54,849 nt of DNA from an uncultured bacterium. Its GTDB lineage: Bacteria > Bacillota > Clostridia > Oscillospirales > Ruminococcaceae. Below the pieces are notes generated by a model that was not told where the DNA came from, made no database searches, and worked only from the letters and a program-made list of their open reading frames with translations. The DNA lies in NCBI GenBank assembly GCA_905214265.1, contig CAJMLQ010000003.1, positions 1-54,849 on the forward strand, given 5' to 3'. Below are positions 7,847 to 15,555 of the stretch, piece after piece (positions within the stretch are counted from its first letter, which is position 1; the number at the start of each line of letters is the position of its first letter). A program made the position numbers and the translations under genes.

Positions 7847-8655
7847 ACGAAACTCTGCTCCAAAACATCCGCGCATACCAGAAAAGCGGCGTTTTTCTGG
7901 CCTTTTCCGGTGGGGTGGATAGCACCCTGCTGCTGGCCCTTTGCGTCCGGGAGCAGGTGCCGGTGACTGCGGTGACCTTCCAGACCACCCTCCATCCCCG
8001 CTGCGACCTGGAAAACGCCAAAGCCGTGGCGGAAAAGCTCGGCGCGACCCACCTAGTTTTGAATGTGGACGAGATGTCCGTTCCGGAGATCCTTCAAAAT
8101 CCACCGGACCGCTGCTACCACTGTAAAAAACACCTGTTCCAGACACTGCTGGAGCTGGCCGGGACCCGGGGCTGCGAAACTGTGCTGGACGGAACCAATG
8201 CCGATGACCTGGGCGAATACCGCCCCGGACTCCGGGCCCTTCGGGAGCTTGGCATCCGCAGCCCCCTAGCGGAATGCGGAATTTCCAAGGTGAAAGTCCG
8301 GATGCTGGCGGCGGAACTGGGCTTGGAAACCGCCTCCCGGCCGTCGTCGCCCTGCCTGGCGACCCGTCTCCCCTACGGCGTGACAATTTCCACTGATTTG
8401 TTGAAAAAAATTGAAAAAGGCGAGGAATTCCTAAAAGAGTCGGGATTCCCCATCGTCCGCCTGCGGGTCCATCCGGCAGAAGATGGCGGTCTGGCACGGA
8501 TCGAGGTCCCCACAGATCGTTTGAAGGAGCTGCTTTCCCAGCGCGAACAAGTGGCTGCGTATTTGCTCCAACTTGGATTTGCCCAGATCACTATGGATTT
8601 GGAGGGGTTCCGCTCTGGGAGCTACGATCAAAGACGGAAGACCCCTCAACCATAA
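7843..8655 (+). CDS. larE: LarE, ATP-dependent sulfur transferase for nickel-pincer cofactor synthesis
   Basis: LarE adenylates pyridinium biscarboxylic acid mononucleotide and inserts sulfur, in two rounds giving the dithio form later metallated by LarC. The PP-loop pyrophosphatase motif FSGGVDSTLL is at residues 21-30, and a conserved CYHCKK block is at 91-96. The RPSSPCLATR block at residues 166-175 contains Cys171, at the position of the Lactiplantibacillus plantarum cysteine that gives up its sulfur and becomes dehydroalanine; only one Cys is in this block, which suggests the sacrificial mechanism. Length of 270 residues is typical. It overlaps the upstream GNAT gene and is followed after 130 bases by larB. 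No larA racemase gene is in the window. Confidence 0.92.
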   Translation: MNETLLQNIRAYQKSGVFLAFSGGVDSTLLLALCVREQVPVTAVTFQTTLHPRCDLENAKAVAEKLGATHLVLNVDEMSVPEILQNPPDRCYHCKKHLFQTLLELAGTRGCETVLDGTNADDLGEYRPGLRALRELGIRSPLAECGISKVKVRMLAAELGLETASRPSSPCLATRLPYGVTISTDLLKKIEKGEEFLKESGFPIVRLRVHPAEDGGLARIEVPTDRLKELLSQREQVAAYLLQLGFAQITMDLEGFRSGSYDQRRKTPQP

Positions 8656-8785
8656 ACACCACCGCACTTCAAAAGCAGAAAAAAGAAACCGGCGAATGAA
8701 CCGCACATGGAGATTCGGAGCAGGCCAGCTTGAACTGTAGAGGCCCTGCTTTCGGACTCCTGTATACAAGGAAGGGATCACATCT

Positions 8786-9457
8786 ATGGAAGAAACGGAA
8801 AACCTGGGCTTTGCCCGGCTGGACCACGACCGTGCCCGGCGCAAGGGAGCGGTGGAGACTATTTTCTGCCAGGGGAAGACCACAGAGCAGGTTGCTACGA
8901 TTTTTGAACGGTTTGCGGCTCACGATGGCTGCGCCTTTGGAACCCGTGCCAGTGAGGAACAGTACCGCGCGGTGCTGGAACGGGTGCCGTCCGCCCAATA
9001 CAACGCTCTGGGACGGGTCATTTATCTCAATCGGGACAAAGTTGCCTGCCGGGGGAAAGTGGCAGTCGTCACTGGCGGCACCGCCGATCTGCCGGTGGCG
9101 GAGGAGGCGGCGCTGTCCGCAGAATTTTTCGGCGCGGAGGTGGAGCGGTTCACCGATGTCGGTATCGCCGGGCTTCACCGCCTGCTGGCGGTCATCGACC
9201 GGATCCGGGCGTGCAACGCCATCATCGCCATCGCCGGAATGGAGGGAGCTCTGCCCTCAGTGATAGCAGGGCTGGTGGACAAGCCGGTCATCGCAGTGCC
9301 GACCTCCGTAGGCTATGGCGCGTCCTTCCAGGGGCTGGCCCCACTGCTGACCATGCTCAACTCCTGCGCAGAGGGAATCACTGTGGTCAACATTGATAAC
9401 GGCTTCGGAGCCGGGTATTCGGCTGCACAGATCAACCGGCTGATTTGCGGCGCCTAA
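8786..9457 (+). CDS. larB: LarB, nickel-pincer cofactor biosynthesis carboxylase/hydrolase
   Basis: LarB carboxylates the pyridinium ring of nicotinic acid adenine dinucleotide at C5 and hydrolyses the phosphoanhydride, the first step of the cofactor pathway. The C-terminal half is PurE-like: VAVVTGGTADLPVAEEAA and the stretch VIAVPTSVGYGASFQGLAPL match AIR carboxylase folds, and the N-terminal block FGTRASEEQYRAVLE is typical of LarB. ATG 8786 follows AAGGAAGGG by seven bases; an in-frame TAG lies about 45 bases upstream, fixing the start. At 223 residues it is slightly shorter than many homologues. The 130 bases between larE and larB include a stem with arms near AGCAGG and CCCTGCT, of unknown role. 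Confidence 0.92.
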   Translation: MEETENLGFARLDHDRARRKGAVETIFCQGKTTEQVATIFERFAAHDGCAFGTRASEEQYRAVLERVPSAQYNALGRVIYLNRDKVACRGKVAVVTGGTADLPVAEEAALSAEFFGAEVERFTDVGIAGLHRLLAVIDRIRACNAIIAIAGMEGALPSVIAGLVDKPVIAVPTSVGYGASFQGLAPLLTMLNSCAEGITVVNIDNGFGAGYSAAQINRLICGA

Positions 9458-9504
9458 ATAATTCGAGTGGACCAGCTGGCCAGCGCCAGATGAAAGGAGT
9501 CAAT

Positions 9505-10776
9505 ATGAAAACTCTTTATTTTGAATGCACTTCGGGCATCAGCGGCGATATGACTGCCGCCGCCCTGTTGGATTTGGGAGCGGACGAACAGGTTTTGCGG
9601 CGCGCGCTGGAAAGCCTGGGACTGGATGGGTGGCATCTGCATATATCCAGAACGTCCAAGTGCGGGATCGACGCCTGTGATTTCGACGTTCATCTGGAAG
9701 CGGAGCAAGAGCACGTCCATGATGAACACGGACACATCCATGAGCACTCCCATGAGCACTCCCATGAACACTCCCATGAACACTCCCATGAACACGAACA
9801 TGGGCAAGAGCACCACCACCCCCATGTCCACCGCAATCTCTCAGACTGCCTGGCAATTTTGGAGGGCGGCAAGCTGACCCCCCGGGCGCTGGAGCTGGCC
9901 CGGCGGATCTTTACCGTCCTGGCAGAGGCGGAGAGCAAGGCCCACGGCGTGCCGGTGGAGGAAGTCCACTTCCACGAGGTCGGAGCGGTGGATTCCATTA
10001 TCGATATCGCAGCGGCGGCGGTCTGCTTGGACAATCTAGGGGCAGACCGGCTGATCTTTGGGAATATCCGGGAGGGTCGCGGGACCGTCTGGTGCCAGCA
10101 CGGCCGGATGCCGGTGCCGGTGCCGGCCACCCTCAACCTGCTCACCGGGGCGGGAATCCCCTTCTCTGTCTGCGATGCGGAGGGCGAGATGATCACCCCC
10201 ACGGGAGCAGCCATTATCGCGGCGCTGGGCGAATCCTTTACGCCGCCGGCCTCCATGCGGGTGCGGCGGGTCGGTATCGGTGCGGGAAAAAAGGACTTCC
10301 CCCACGCCAACATTCTGCGGGTCTATGAACTGGAAGAAGAGCCGGACAGCGACCAGGTCCTTCTAATGGAAGCCAACATCGACGACGCGACCGGCGAGGA
10401 GCTAGGCTACGCCATGGAGAAATTTTTACAGGCCGGAGCCCTGGACTGCTGGTTTGAGCCGATCCAGATGAAAAAGAACCGTCCGGCAGTCAAGCTCTGC
10501 GTCTTGGGCCGGGAAGCGGACAAGGAAATGCTGGCCTGTCTGGCGTTTGTGCACACCTCCACCATCGGGGTGCGGTGGTTCCCGGCGGAGCGGACCGTCT
10601 GCCGGCGGGAAATCGTCCCGGTGGAAACACCTTGGGGAACGGCCCAGGCCAAGCGCACAATTTACGGCGATCATGTGCGGACGGCGGCGGAGTACGAATC
10701 CGCCAAAGCACTGGCGGAGCAGGAAGGTCTTCCCCTCCGGACGGTCATACGGGCCATTGAAGAGGCGGCAAAATAA
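9505..10776 (+). CDS. larC: LarC, nickel insertion protein of the nickel-pincer cofactor (single uninterrupted frame)
   Basis: LarC is a CTP-dependent cyclometallase that inserts nickel into the dithio-pincer nucleotide. In L. plantarum larC1 and larC2 are joined by programmed frameshifting; here one open frame encodes 423 residues, with N-terminal ECTSGISGDMTAAALLDLGA and C-terminal NIDDATGEELGYAMEK and HTSTIGVRWFPAERTV blocks. Residues 70-109 are a metal-binding tail-like insert with 20 histidines in 40 positions, encoded by a 12-base tandem repeat. ATG 9505 is preferred because AAAGGAG lies five bases upstream; the frame begins 20 codons earlier without one. A terminator follows. Neighbours larE and larB confirm the pathway. 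Confidence 0.94.
   Translation: MKTLYFECTSGISGDMTAAALLDLGADEQVLRRALESLGLDGWHLHISRTSKCGIDACDFDVHLEAEQEHVHDEHGHIHEHSHEHSHEHSHEHSHEHEHGQEHHHPHVHRNLSDCLAILEGGKLTPRALELARRIFTVLAEAESKAHGVPVEEVHFHEVGAVDSIIDIAAAAVCLDNLGADRLIFGNIREGRGTVWCQHGRMPVPVPATLNLLTGAGIPFSVCDAEGEMITPTGAAIIAALGESFTPPASMRVRRVGIGAGKKDFPHANILRVYELEEEPDSDQVLLMEANIDDATGEELGYAMEKFLQAGALDCWFEPIQMKKNRPAVKLCVLGREADKEMLACLAFVHTSTIGVRWFPAERTVCRREIVPVETPWGTAQAKRTIYGDHVRTAAEYESAKALAEQEGLPLRTVIRAIEEAAK
9739..9798 (+). repeat. 12-base tandem repeat encoding His-Glu-His-Ser units in larC
   Basis: Four complete units of CATGAGCACTCC or CATGAACACTCC, plus a fifth diverging at its end (CATGAACACGAA). The in-frame repeat encodes the HEHS-type metal-binding segment and could change copy number by slippage without breaking the frame. 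Confidence 0.85.
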
Positions 10777-10784
10777 AGCAGCGC

Positions 10785-10820
10785 AAAACCGGGGTTCCAA
10801 AACAATGGAACCCCGGTTTT
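10785..10820. terminator. Bidirectional terminator between larC and the convergent glycosyltransferase gene
   Basis: Perfect 15-base-pair stem (AAAACCGGGGTTCCA and its complement) with a six-base loop AAACAA. The arms end in four A and four T, so it can act on both strands and serves the converging larC and glycosyltransferase transcripts. Confidence 0.88.
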
Positions 10821-10835
10821 CTATACTCTTTTCGG

Positions 10836-11795
10836 TCAGTGTTCCTCCGGTGGGGTCAACTCCAGGGCCTCAATGAGATATCGCGGGCGGGATTTGACTT
10901 CGATATAGATCTTGCCGATATACTCCCCGACCACACCCATACAGAGCAACTGGATACCGCCCAGCAGCCAGATAGAAGCGATGGTCGCCGACCAGCCAAT
11001 GACGGCGTGCCCCAGGAGCTTGACGATCAGAATATAAACCAGCGCCAGAATGCTGGCCACAAAAATCAGGAACCCCAGCACCGTCACCCAGCGGATGGGC
11101 TTGACGGAAAAGGAAGTGATGCCGTCGAAGGCAAAAGCCAGCATCTTTTTCAGGGGATACTTGCTCTCCCCGGCGAAGCGCTCGCTGCGCTCATACTCCA
11201 CCGTGGCACTTTTGTAGCCGATGAGGGGGACGATGCCGCGGAGGAAGAGGTTCACCTCGTCGAAGTGCTCCAGGCCCTCCAGAGCGCGGCGGCTCATGAG
11301 GCGGTAGTCCGCGTGGTTGTAGACGATGTCCACGCCCATGAGCTTCATGAATTTGTAGAAGCCCTGGGCAGTAGCGCGTTTGAAGAAAGTGTCCTTTTCC
11401 CGGCTGGAACGGACCCCGTAGACCACCTCGCAGCCCTGGTCGAAGGCGTCCAGCATCCGGTCCATGGCGTCGATATCGTCCTGGAGGTCGGCGTCCATGG
11501 AAATCGCGGCATCGCAGAGGGATTTCGCTGTCATCAGCCCGGCCAGGAGAGCGTTCTGGTGCCCGCGATTCCGGGAGAGCTTGACCCCGCCGAAGCGCGG
11601 ATCCTGCCGGTGCAGTTCGGAGATCAGCTCCCAGGTCCGGTCCTTGCTGCCGTCGTCCACAAAGAGCACCCGGCTGTCCGGGGAGATCCGGCCCTGGGCT
11701 TCCAGGGCGGTGAACTTCGCCGCCAGGCGCTTGGAGGTTTCCGGAAGAACCTCCTCTTCGTTATAACAGGGAACTACTACATAAAGCGTTGTCAT
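10836..11795 (-). CDS. Polyprenyl-phosphate glycosyltransferase, family 2, CsbB/GtrB type
   Basis: Membrane-anchored family 2 glycosyltransferase that loads a sugar on undecaprenyl phosphate. The N-terminal GT-A domain shows VVVPCYNEEEVLPE, LFVDDGSKDRTW, the DXD-like MDADLQDD and a basic acceptor region; two transmembrane segments follow at about residues 230-255 and 265-290, as in GtrB and CsbB. Length of 319 residues is normal. It overlaps the YfhO-like gene by four bases. In Bacillus subtilis csbB and yfhO are also neighbours and together glycosylate lipoteichoic acid, so this pair probably decorates a cell-surface polymer. The sugar is not readable; the symbol is left blank because GtrB and CsbB cannot be told apart. 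Confidence 0.9.
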   Translation of the reverse strand: MTTLYVVVPCYNEEEVLPETSKRLAAKFTALEAQGRISPDSRVLFVDDGSKDRTWELISELHRQDPRFGGVKLSRNRGHQNALLAGLMTAKSLCDAAISMDADLQDDIDAMDRMLDAFDQGCEVVYGVRSSREKDTFFKRATAQGFYKFMKLMGVDIVYNHADYRLMSRRALEGLEHFDEVNLFLRGIVPLIGYKSATVEYERSERFAGESKYPLKKMLAFAFDGITSFSVKPIRWVTVLGFLIFVASILALVYILIVKLLGHAVIGWSATIASIWLLGGIQLLCMGVVGEYIGKIYIEVKSRPRYLIEALELTPPEEH

Positions 11796-14299
11796 TCTTG
11801 CTCCTCCACATCTTCTTCGGGATCCTCCGGTTCGTCCTTCTCCTCCGGCGGAGGCGCCAGAAGGACCGCCTGGATTTTTTGGGAAATGCTCTGATTGTAA
11901 GCCTCCGACGCGGGGATCCGGCGGGAGGCCGGTTCGACGTTGAGATGCGCGTTGCGGCGCGCTCGCAGTTCCGGATGTTTCCGGCGGACCATCCAGACGG
12001 TCAGGAGATAAGCCAGAAGCAGTCCGACGGCACCGGTGGTGATGAGAATCCCGGTTTTCAGGCCAGGCGTTTCATACTCAAAGCGGATGGTGGACTCCCC
12101 CGCCGGGACCCGAACCGCCATAAAGCCCACGTTGGCCTTTTCGATCACCGCCGGTTCTCCATTGACGGTGGCCAGCCACCCATCATCGTAGGGAACGCTG
12201 AAGAAGACCAGGTTTTCCCGGCTGAGATCGATGGAGGCGGTAAAGCCCTGGTTGTCCCGGACGAAGGCGGAGCAAGTCTCTTTCCGCCGCTCCTCGCAGA
12301 CCCGGGCCAAGCCGGAATCCGATATAGAGGGGAACTCGCTGTCCGGAAGCTTCTCCAGAATATCCGCGTTCCGGGCGACAGCCTCCTCATCCAGGCAGAT
12401 ACCTGCCAGCATCAGGCGGTCCCGGTTGGATTTGGCATAGGCATCAAACTGTTCCTGGTCCACATAATAGTCATAGGTGAAGCCCATGGGGATGTAGTTG
12501 CTGCTCTCGTAGATCTTCAGGTCATTTTCCGTGGCCACATAGGTGTAACCCGGGGCGGAGGGCTCCTCCTCCTTATCCGCGTAGGTCAGAAGGTATTTCA
12601 CCGAGGTTAGGGGACGCAGGCCCTCATATTTCTGCTCCGGACGGGAACCGACGTTGCGGTCGTAGCCGATGGCGTCGTAAAACTCGAAGATTGACGCGGG
12701 CACAACGGACTGGAAAGCTTGGATCGTTGGGATCTGCCAAAACATGGGGAAGTTGTCCATGCAGTTGTCCAGATCAATGCGGTAAAAGTGCTCGTTGTCG
12801 TCGGTGATGGTGCTGAACTTTTCCCTGCCGTTGAGGCCCATCTCCACCACCCGGTAGGTCGTGGTCTGATTGCCCTTGCCAAGAGCTAACATCAGCAAAG
12901 ACGTCACGACAGAGACAAAACAGACCGTCAAAGTCGTGGCACGGAAAAAGGCCTTACCCTTCAGCTGGACCAGGAACCAGACCAGAACAACGCCCATGAC
13001 CGCGATGATAACATAGGGCCAAAACCGCTCCTGGTATTTGATGAGCTTGCCAAAGGTGAGGATTCCCTCTTCGTAGGAGGGGAAAACTCCCAAGATGGCG
13101 AAGGCGGCGATTACAACGGCGGTCCATTTGATCCCGAAGCGGAACTGCTCCCGACAGCGCTCCAGGGCGATGGTGGTCATCAGGGCCATGATCAGCACCG
13201 GCATATAGAACCATCGGGCGTAATAAGATGAGTTAAACGCGGAGAAGGCACTGTTCAAGAAAGGGATCAGTGCCATGACGCCGCAGACGCCAAAAAGGGC
13301 CTTGGCCCAGTGGCGGCGCTGGCCCTTGAAAAACGCCAGGACGCCGGTCATGGAAAACAGAGGCAGGAAGGCCGACACCGAAGACCATTTGGCGTTGGAA
13401 TCCGGAAAAAAGTTGGGGTAGGCCGGGATGTCCGGTGGGAAGAACAAGCTGCTGATGATCAGGCCATAACGCTGGACGTTGCCGTAAAAAATGCCGTTCC
13501 AACCGAAGAGGAACTTGGAGGTCCGCGGGTTCCCCAGAATGGCCAGCAATCCCGGCACCAGCAATGCGGCGGACAGGAGAAGGCCGATGACCGCCTCCAG
13601 GGCGAGGAGCAGAAATTTTCGGACGGTCAGCTGGAAGCCGGCAGGATTCTTCCGGTCGTAAACGGCGCGGAGGATGAAATAGATCACACAGAAGACGACT
13701 TCACCAAAGAAAAAGTAATAGTTGACCACCGCGCAGAGACCGACAGCCAGGGCGAAAGCGCCGCGGCGGCCGTTGACCATGAATTCCTCCATCCCAACCA
13801 GGAGCAGTGGGAAAAAGGCGATGACCTCGTGAAAATGGTTGAAAAAGATATTGTAGATGCTGTAACCGGAGAACGCATAAAGCAGCGCACCAATGACCGC
13901 ATAGTTGGGATTCCGGACGAACCGGCGGATATAGGCATAGCCAGTGACAGCAGCTGTGGCAAATTTGAGCATGAGCAGCGGGGCCATCAAATACGGAACC
14001 ACGCTATTTGGGAAAAGCAGCGTCAGCCAAAAATAGGGGCTGCCCAGGAGATAGAAGGCATAGGATCCGACGAAATTCGCCCCCAGATCGGTATACCAAT
14101 TCCACAGAACGTTTCCGGAACGGATGGAATCGTGACACATCCGGTAAAATGGGATCTGCTGGACGTTAAAATCACCGTAATAGACGAAATAGCCCTTGTC
14201 CCAGATGAGAAAAGGAAGGAAGAAAATGAGGCTGGTCAAAAGCCCCAGTCCGAAGACGATGGCGTACTGGCGAAGTGAGGCTTTCCGGTCCTGATTCAA
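11792..14299 (-). CDS. yfhO: YfhO family multi-pass membrane glycosyltransferase
   Basis: Large polytopic membrane protein of the YfhO family, GT-C-like enzymes that transfer sugars from a polyprenyl carrier to a surface polymer. About a dozen hydrophobic segments fill residues 10-480; the first outer loop has the acidic YYGDFNVQQIPFY block expected of GT-C catalytic sites. A soluble region follows, then one more membrane segment and an acidic cytoplasmic tail (PPPEEKDEPEDPEEDVEEQE). Start: AGGAG at 14312-14308 is eight bases ahead of TTG 14299, whereas GTG 14308 shares a base with that AGGAG, so I use TTG (835 residues). It overlaps the glycosyltransferase gene by four bases. Confidence 0.88.
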   Translation of the reverse strand: MNQDRKASLRQYAIVFGLGLLTSLIFFLPFLIWDKGYFVYYGDFNVQQIPFYRMCHDSIRSGNVLWNWYTDLGANFVGSYAFYLLGSPYFWLTLLFPNSVVPYLMAPLLMLKFATAAVTGYAYIRRFVRNPNYAVIGALLYAFSGYSIYNIFFNHFHEVIAFFPLLLVGMEEFMVNGRRGAFALAVGLCAVVNYYFFFGEVVFCVIYFILRAVYDRKNPAGFQLTVRKFLLLALEAVIGLLLSAALLVPGLLAILGNPRTSKFLFGWNGIFYGNVQRYGLIISSLFFPPDIPAYPNFFPDSNAKWSSVSAFLPLFSMTGVLAFFKGQRRHWAKALFGVCGVMALIPFLNSAFSAFNSSYYARWFYMPVLIMALMTTIALERCREQFRFGIKWTAVVIAAFAILGVFPSYEEGILTFGKLIKYQERFWPYVIIAVMGVVLVWFLVQLKGKAFFRATTLTVCFVSVVTSLLMLALGKGNQTTTYRVVEMGLNGREKFSTITDDNEHFYRIDLDNCMDNFPMFWQIPTIQAFQSVVPASIFEFYDAIGYDRNVGSRPEQKYEGLRPLTSVKYLLTYADKEEEPSAPGYTYVATENDLKIYESSNYIPMGFTYDYYVDQEQFDAYAKSNRDRLMLAGICLDEEAVARNADILEKLPDSEFPSISDSGLARVCEERRKETCSAFVRDNQGFTASIDLSRENLVFFSVPYDDGWLATVNGEPAVIEKANVGFMAVRVPAGESTIRFEYETPGLKTGILITTGAVGLLLAYLLTVWMVRRKHPELRARRNAHLNVEPASRRIPASEAYNQSISQKIQAVLLAPPPEEKDEPEDPEEDVEEQE

Positions 14300-14394
14300 T
14301 CGATTCACTCCTAAACCTTGCGTAATTGCGGCCCGACGTGCCGAGCATGCGCAGAAAGTCCTACTGCGGGCTTTCCTTTAAAGCCGTTGAGGTT

Positions 14395-14403
14395 ATTATA
14401 ACA
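14395..14403 (-). promoter_or_regulatory. Extended -10 promoter of the yfhO operon
   Basis: TGTTATAAT on the minus strand is a consensus -10 with an upstream TGN; the -35 region (TTTTAA, 17 bases upstream) is weak. The start would be near 14388, giving a 90-base leader. Confidence 0.55.
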
Positions 14404-14423
14404 CATTTTTTCCCATTTTAAAA

Positions 14424-14452
14424 TGGACTTGTCCCATTATTTTTGGTAAAAT
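14424..14452 (+). promoter_or_regulatory. Promoter of the HD-domain nucleotidase gene
   Basis: TGGACT (14424-14429) and TAAAAT (14447-14452), 17 bases apart, divergent from the yfhO promoter. Confidence 0.5.
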
Positions 14453-14496
14453 AATGTTGAACAAGGTTTTAGTGTCCAACGAAAGGAAGCGGATCC

Positions 14497-15093
14497 ATGA
14501 ACAACAGCTTTTATGCCCTCGTCCTGCGGATGAAACACATCGACCGCTGGGGGCTGATGCGGAATACCTTCAGCGACAATCTAGCGGAACACAGCCTCGA
14601 TACTGCGATCCTGGCCCATGCCCTCTGCCTAATCGGAAACGAGTACTTCGGAAAATCGCTGGACGCGGAACGCTGCGCAGTGCTGGCGCTTTTCCATGAC
14701 GCCGGAGAGATCATTACCGGAGATATGCCAACCCCTATCAAATACCGCAGCGAGGCCCTCCGGGGGCTCTACCGGGAAGTGGAAGAGGCGGCAGAGCAGG
14801 AGCTTGCCGGGCGGCTTCCGGAGCGGCTTCAGCCTCATTACCAGAAAATTTTCGCCATGGAAGATTCTGACGCAGAGCTGAAACCTTATGTCAAGGCCGC
14901 AGACAAGCTGTCCGCCTATATCAAATGCCTGCAGGAGACCCAATCGGGCAACCGGGAGTTCTCCCACGCCCTGACCTGCCAGGAGAAGGCTCTGCGGGAA
15001 ATGGAGCTGCCGGAAGTCGGATTCTTTTTTGAAAACTGCATTCCGGCTTTTTCCCAGAACCTAGACGAGCAGCAGGAGCTTCCCCGCTTTTGA
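14497..15093 (+). CDS. yfbR: HD-domain 5'-deoxynucleotidase, YfbR type
   Basis: Metal-dependent phosphohydrolase that removes phosphate from deoxyribonucleoside 5'-monophosphates, a housekeeping nucleotide-pool enzyme. The family pattern is complete: LAEHSLDTA (metal His), FHDAGEIITGDMPTP (HD motif) and the later VKAADKLSAYIKC with the fourth metal Asp. Residues 1-20 contain RMKHIDRWGLMRN, the conserved YfbR opening. ATG 14497 follows GAAAGGAAG by eight bases. Length of 198 residues matches YfbR. It is a single gene; no plus-strand T-run terminator is seen after it, because the hairpin at 15099-15127 is oriented for the opposing gene. Confidence 0.9.
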   Translation: MNNSFYALVLRMKHIDRWGLMRNTFSDNLAEHSLDTAILAHALCLIGNEYFGKSLDAERCAVLALFHDAGEIITGDMPTPIKYRSEALRGLYREVEEAAEQELAGRLPERLQPHYQKIFAMEDSDAELKPYVKAADKLSAYIKCLQETQSGNREFSHALTCQEKALREMELPEVGFFFENCIPAFSQNLDEQQELPRF

Positions 15094-15098
15094 ACGCG

Positions 15099-15127
15099 AA
15101 AAAGGGAGGCAAGTTTCCTTGCCTCCC
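15099..15127 (-). terminator. Terminator of the small zinc-binding protein gene
   Basis: Stem GGGAGGCAAG/CTTGCCTCCC with a four-base loop; on the minus strand it runs into five T. It lies just beyond the stop of the gene at 15143-15421. Confidence 0.8.
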
Positions 15128-15142
15128 CCAGATTCGGGTGGA

Positions 15143-15421
15143 TTAGCCTTCCTCTTTCATTTTCGCAAAGCACTCGCTGCAGTACACAGGGCGATCCTCG
15201 CGGGGTTTGAAGGGAACCTTCGCTTCGCAGCCGCAGGAGGCGCAGACAGCAGTGAACATCTCTCTCTGGGCCTTGGTGTTGTTCTTGCGGGCGTTGCGGC
15301 ACTCTTTGCATCTCTGGGGCTCGTTCTCAAAGCCTCTCTCCGCATAGAATTCCTGTTCGCCGGCGGTGAACACGAAATCTTGGCCGCACTCTTTGCATTT
15401 CAGGGTTTTGTCTTGGAACAT
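15143..15421 (-). CDS. Small zinc-ribbon domain protein
   Basis: A 92-residue protein with three CxxC pairs: CKEC at residues 9-12, CKEC at 38-41 and a C-terminal pair around CASCGCEAKVPFKP and YCSEC. The first half (LKCKECGQDFVFTAGEQEFY...GFENEPQRCKECR) matches the widespread 'probable zinc-ribbon' family, and the second half matches the CxxC ribbon often fused to it. The function is not known; such proteins are thought to bind nucleic acid or act as zinc-dependent adaptors. It lies alone on the minus strand with a terminator behind it. No convincing promoter was picked out in the 30 bases between it and the tRNA-like element. Confidence 0.88.
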   Translation of the reverse strand: MFQDKTLKCKECGQDFVFTAGEQEFYAERGFENEPQRCKECRNARKNNTKAQREMFTAVCASCGCEAKVPFKPREDRPVYCSECFAKMKEEG

Positions 15422-15453
15422 GATAAAATACCTCGCTTAGGATAAAAATTTTT

Positions 15454-15519
15454 TGCCCGCAGACGGATTTGCACCGCCACCTTTGTCTTTGCAACGCTCT
15501 GCGATTAAGCTATTGGGGC
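15454..15519 (-). other. Degenerate tRNA-like element
   Basis: Read on the minus strand this 66-base stretch folds like a shortened tRNA: T8-A9, a four-pair D stem (GCTT/GAGC) with a short loop, a T arm with stem GGCGG/CCGTC and loop TGCAAAT, and an acceptor in which five of seven pairs form. The anticodon arm plus variable loop is about five bases too short, no anticodon loop can be assigned, and no CCA is encoded. It is most likely a decayed tRNA gene or a tRNA-shaped structure in the 3' region of the sigma-factor transcript. Confidence 0.45.
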
Positions 15520-15555
15520 AGATTTGGAAGAAGGTGTAGAGCGCGTAGCCAAGGC

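Noticed and set aside
8656..8785. Metal-sensing riboswitch between larE and larB
   Set aside because: A stem is present but I could not match it to the NiCo or any other known metal riboswitch; kept only as a note under larB.
9739..9798. Short direct repeats considered as a CRISPR array
   Set aside because: Unit length is 12 bases with no spacers, and the repeats are in frame within larC.
10839..11894. 351-codon plus frame opposite the glycosyltransferase gene
   Set aside because: Antisense shadow of a well-supported gene; its composition mirrors the reverse codons and no ribosome site precedes it.
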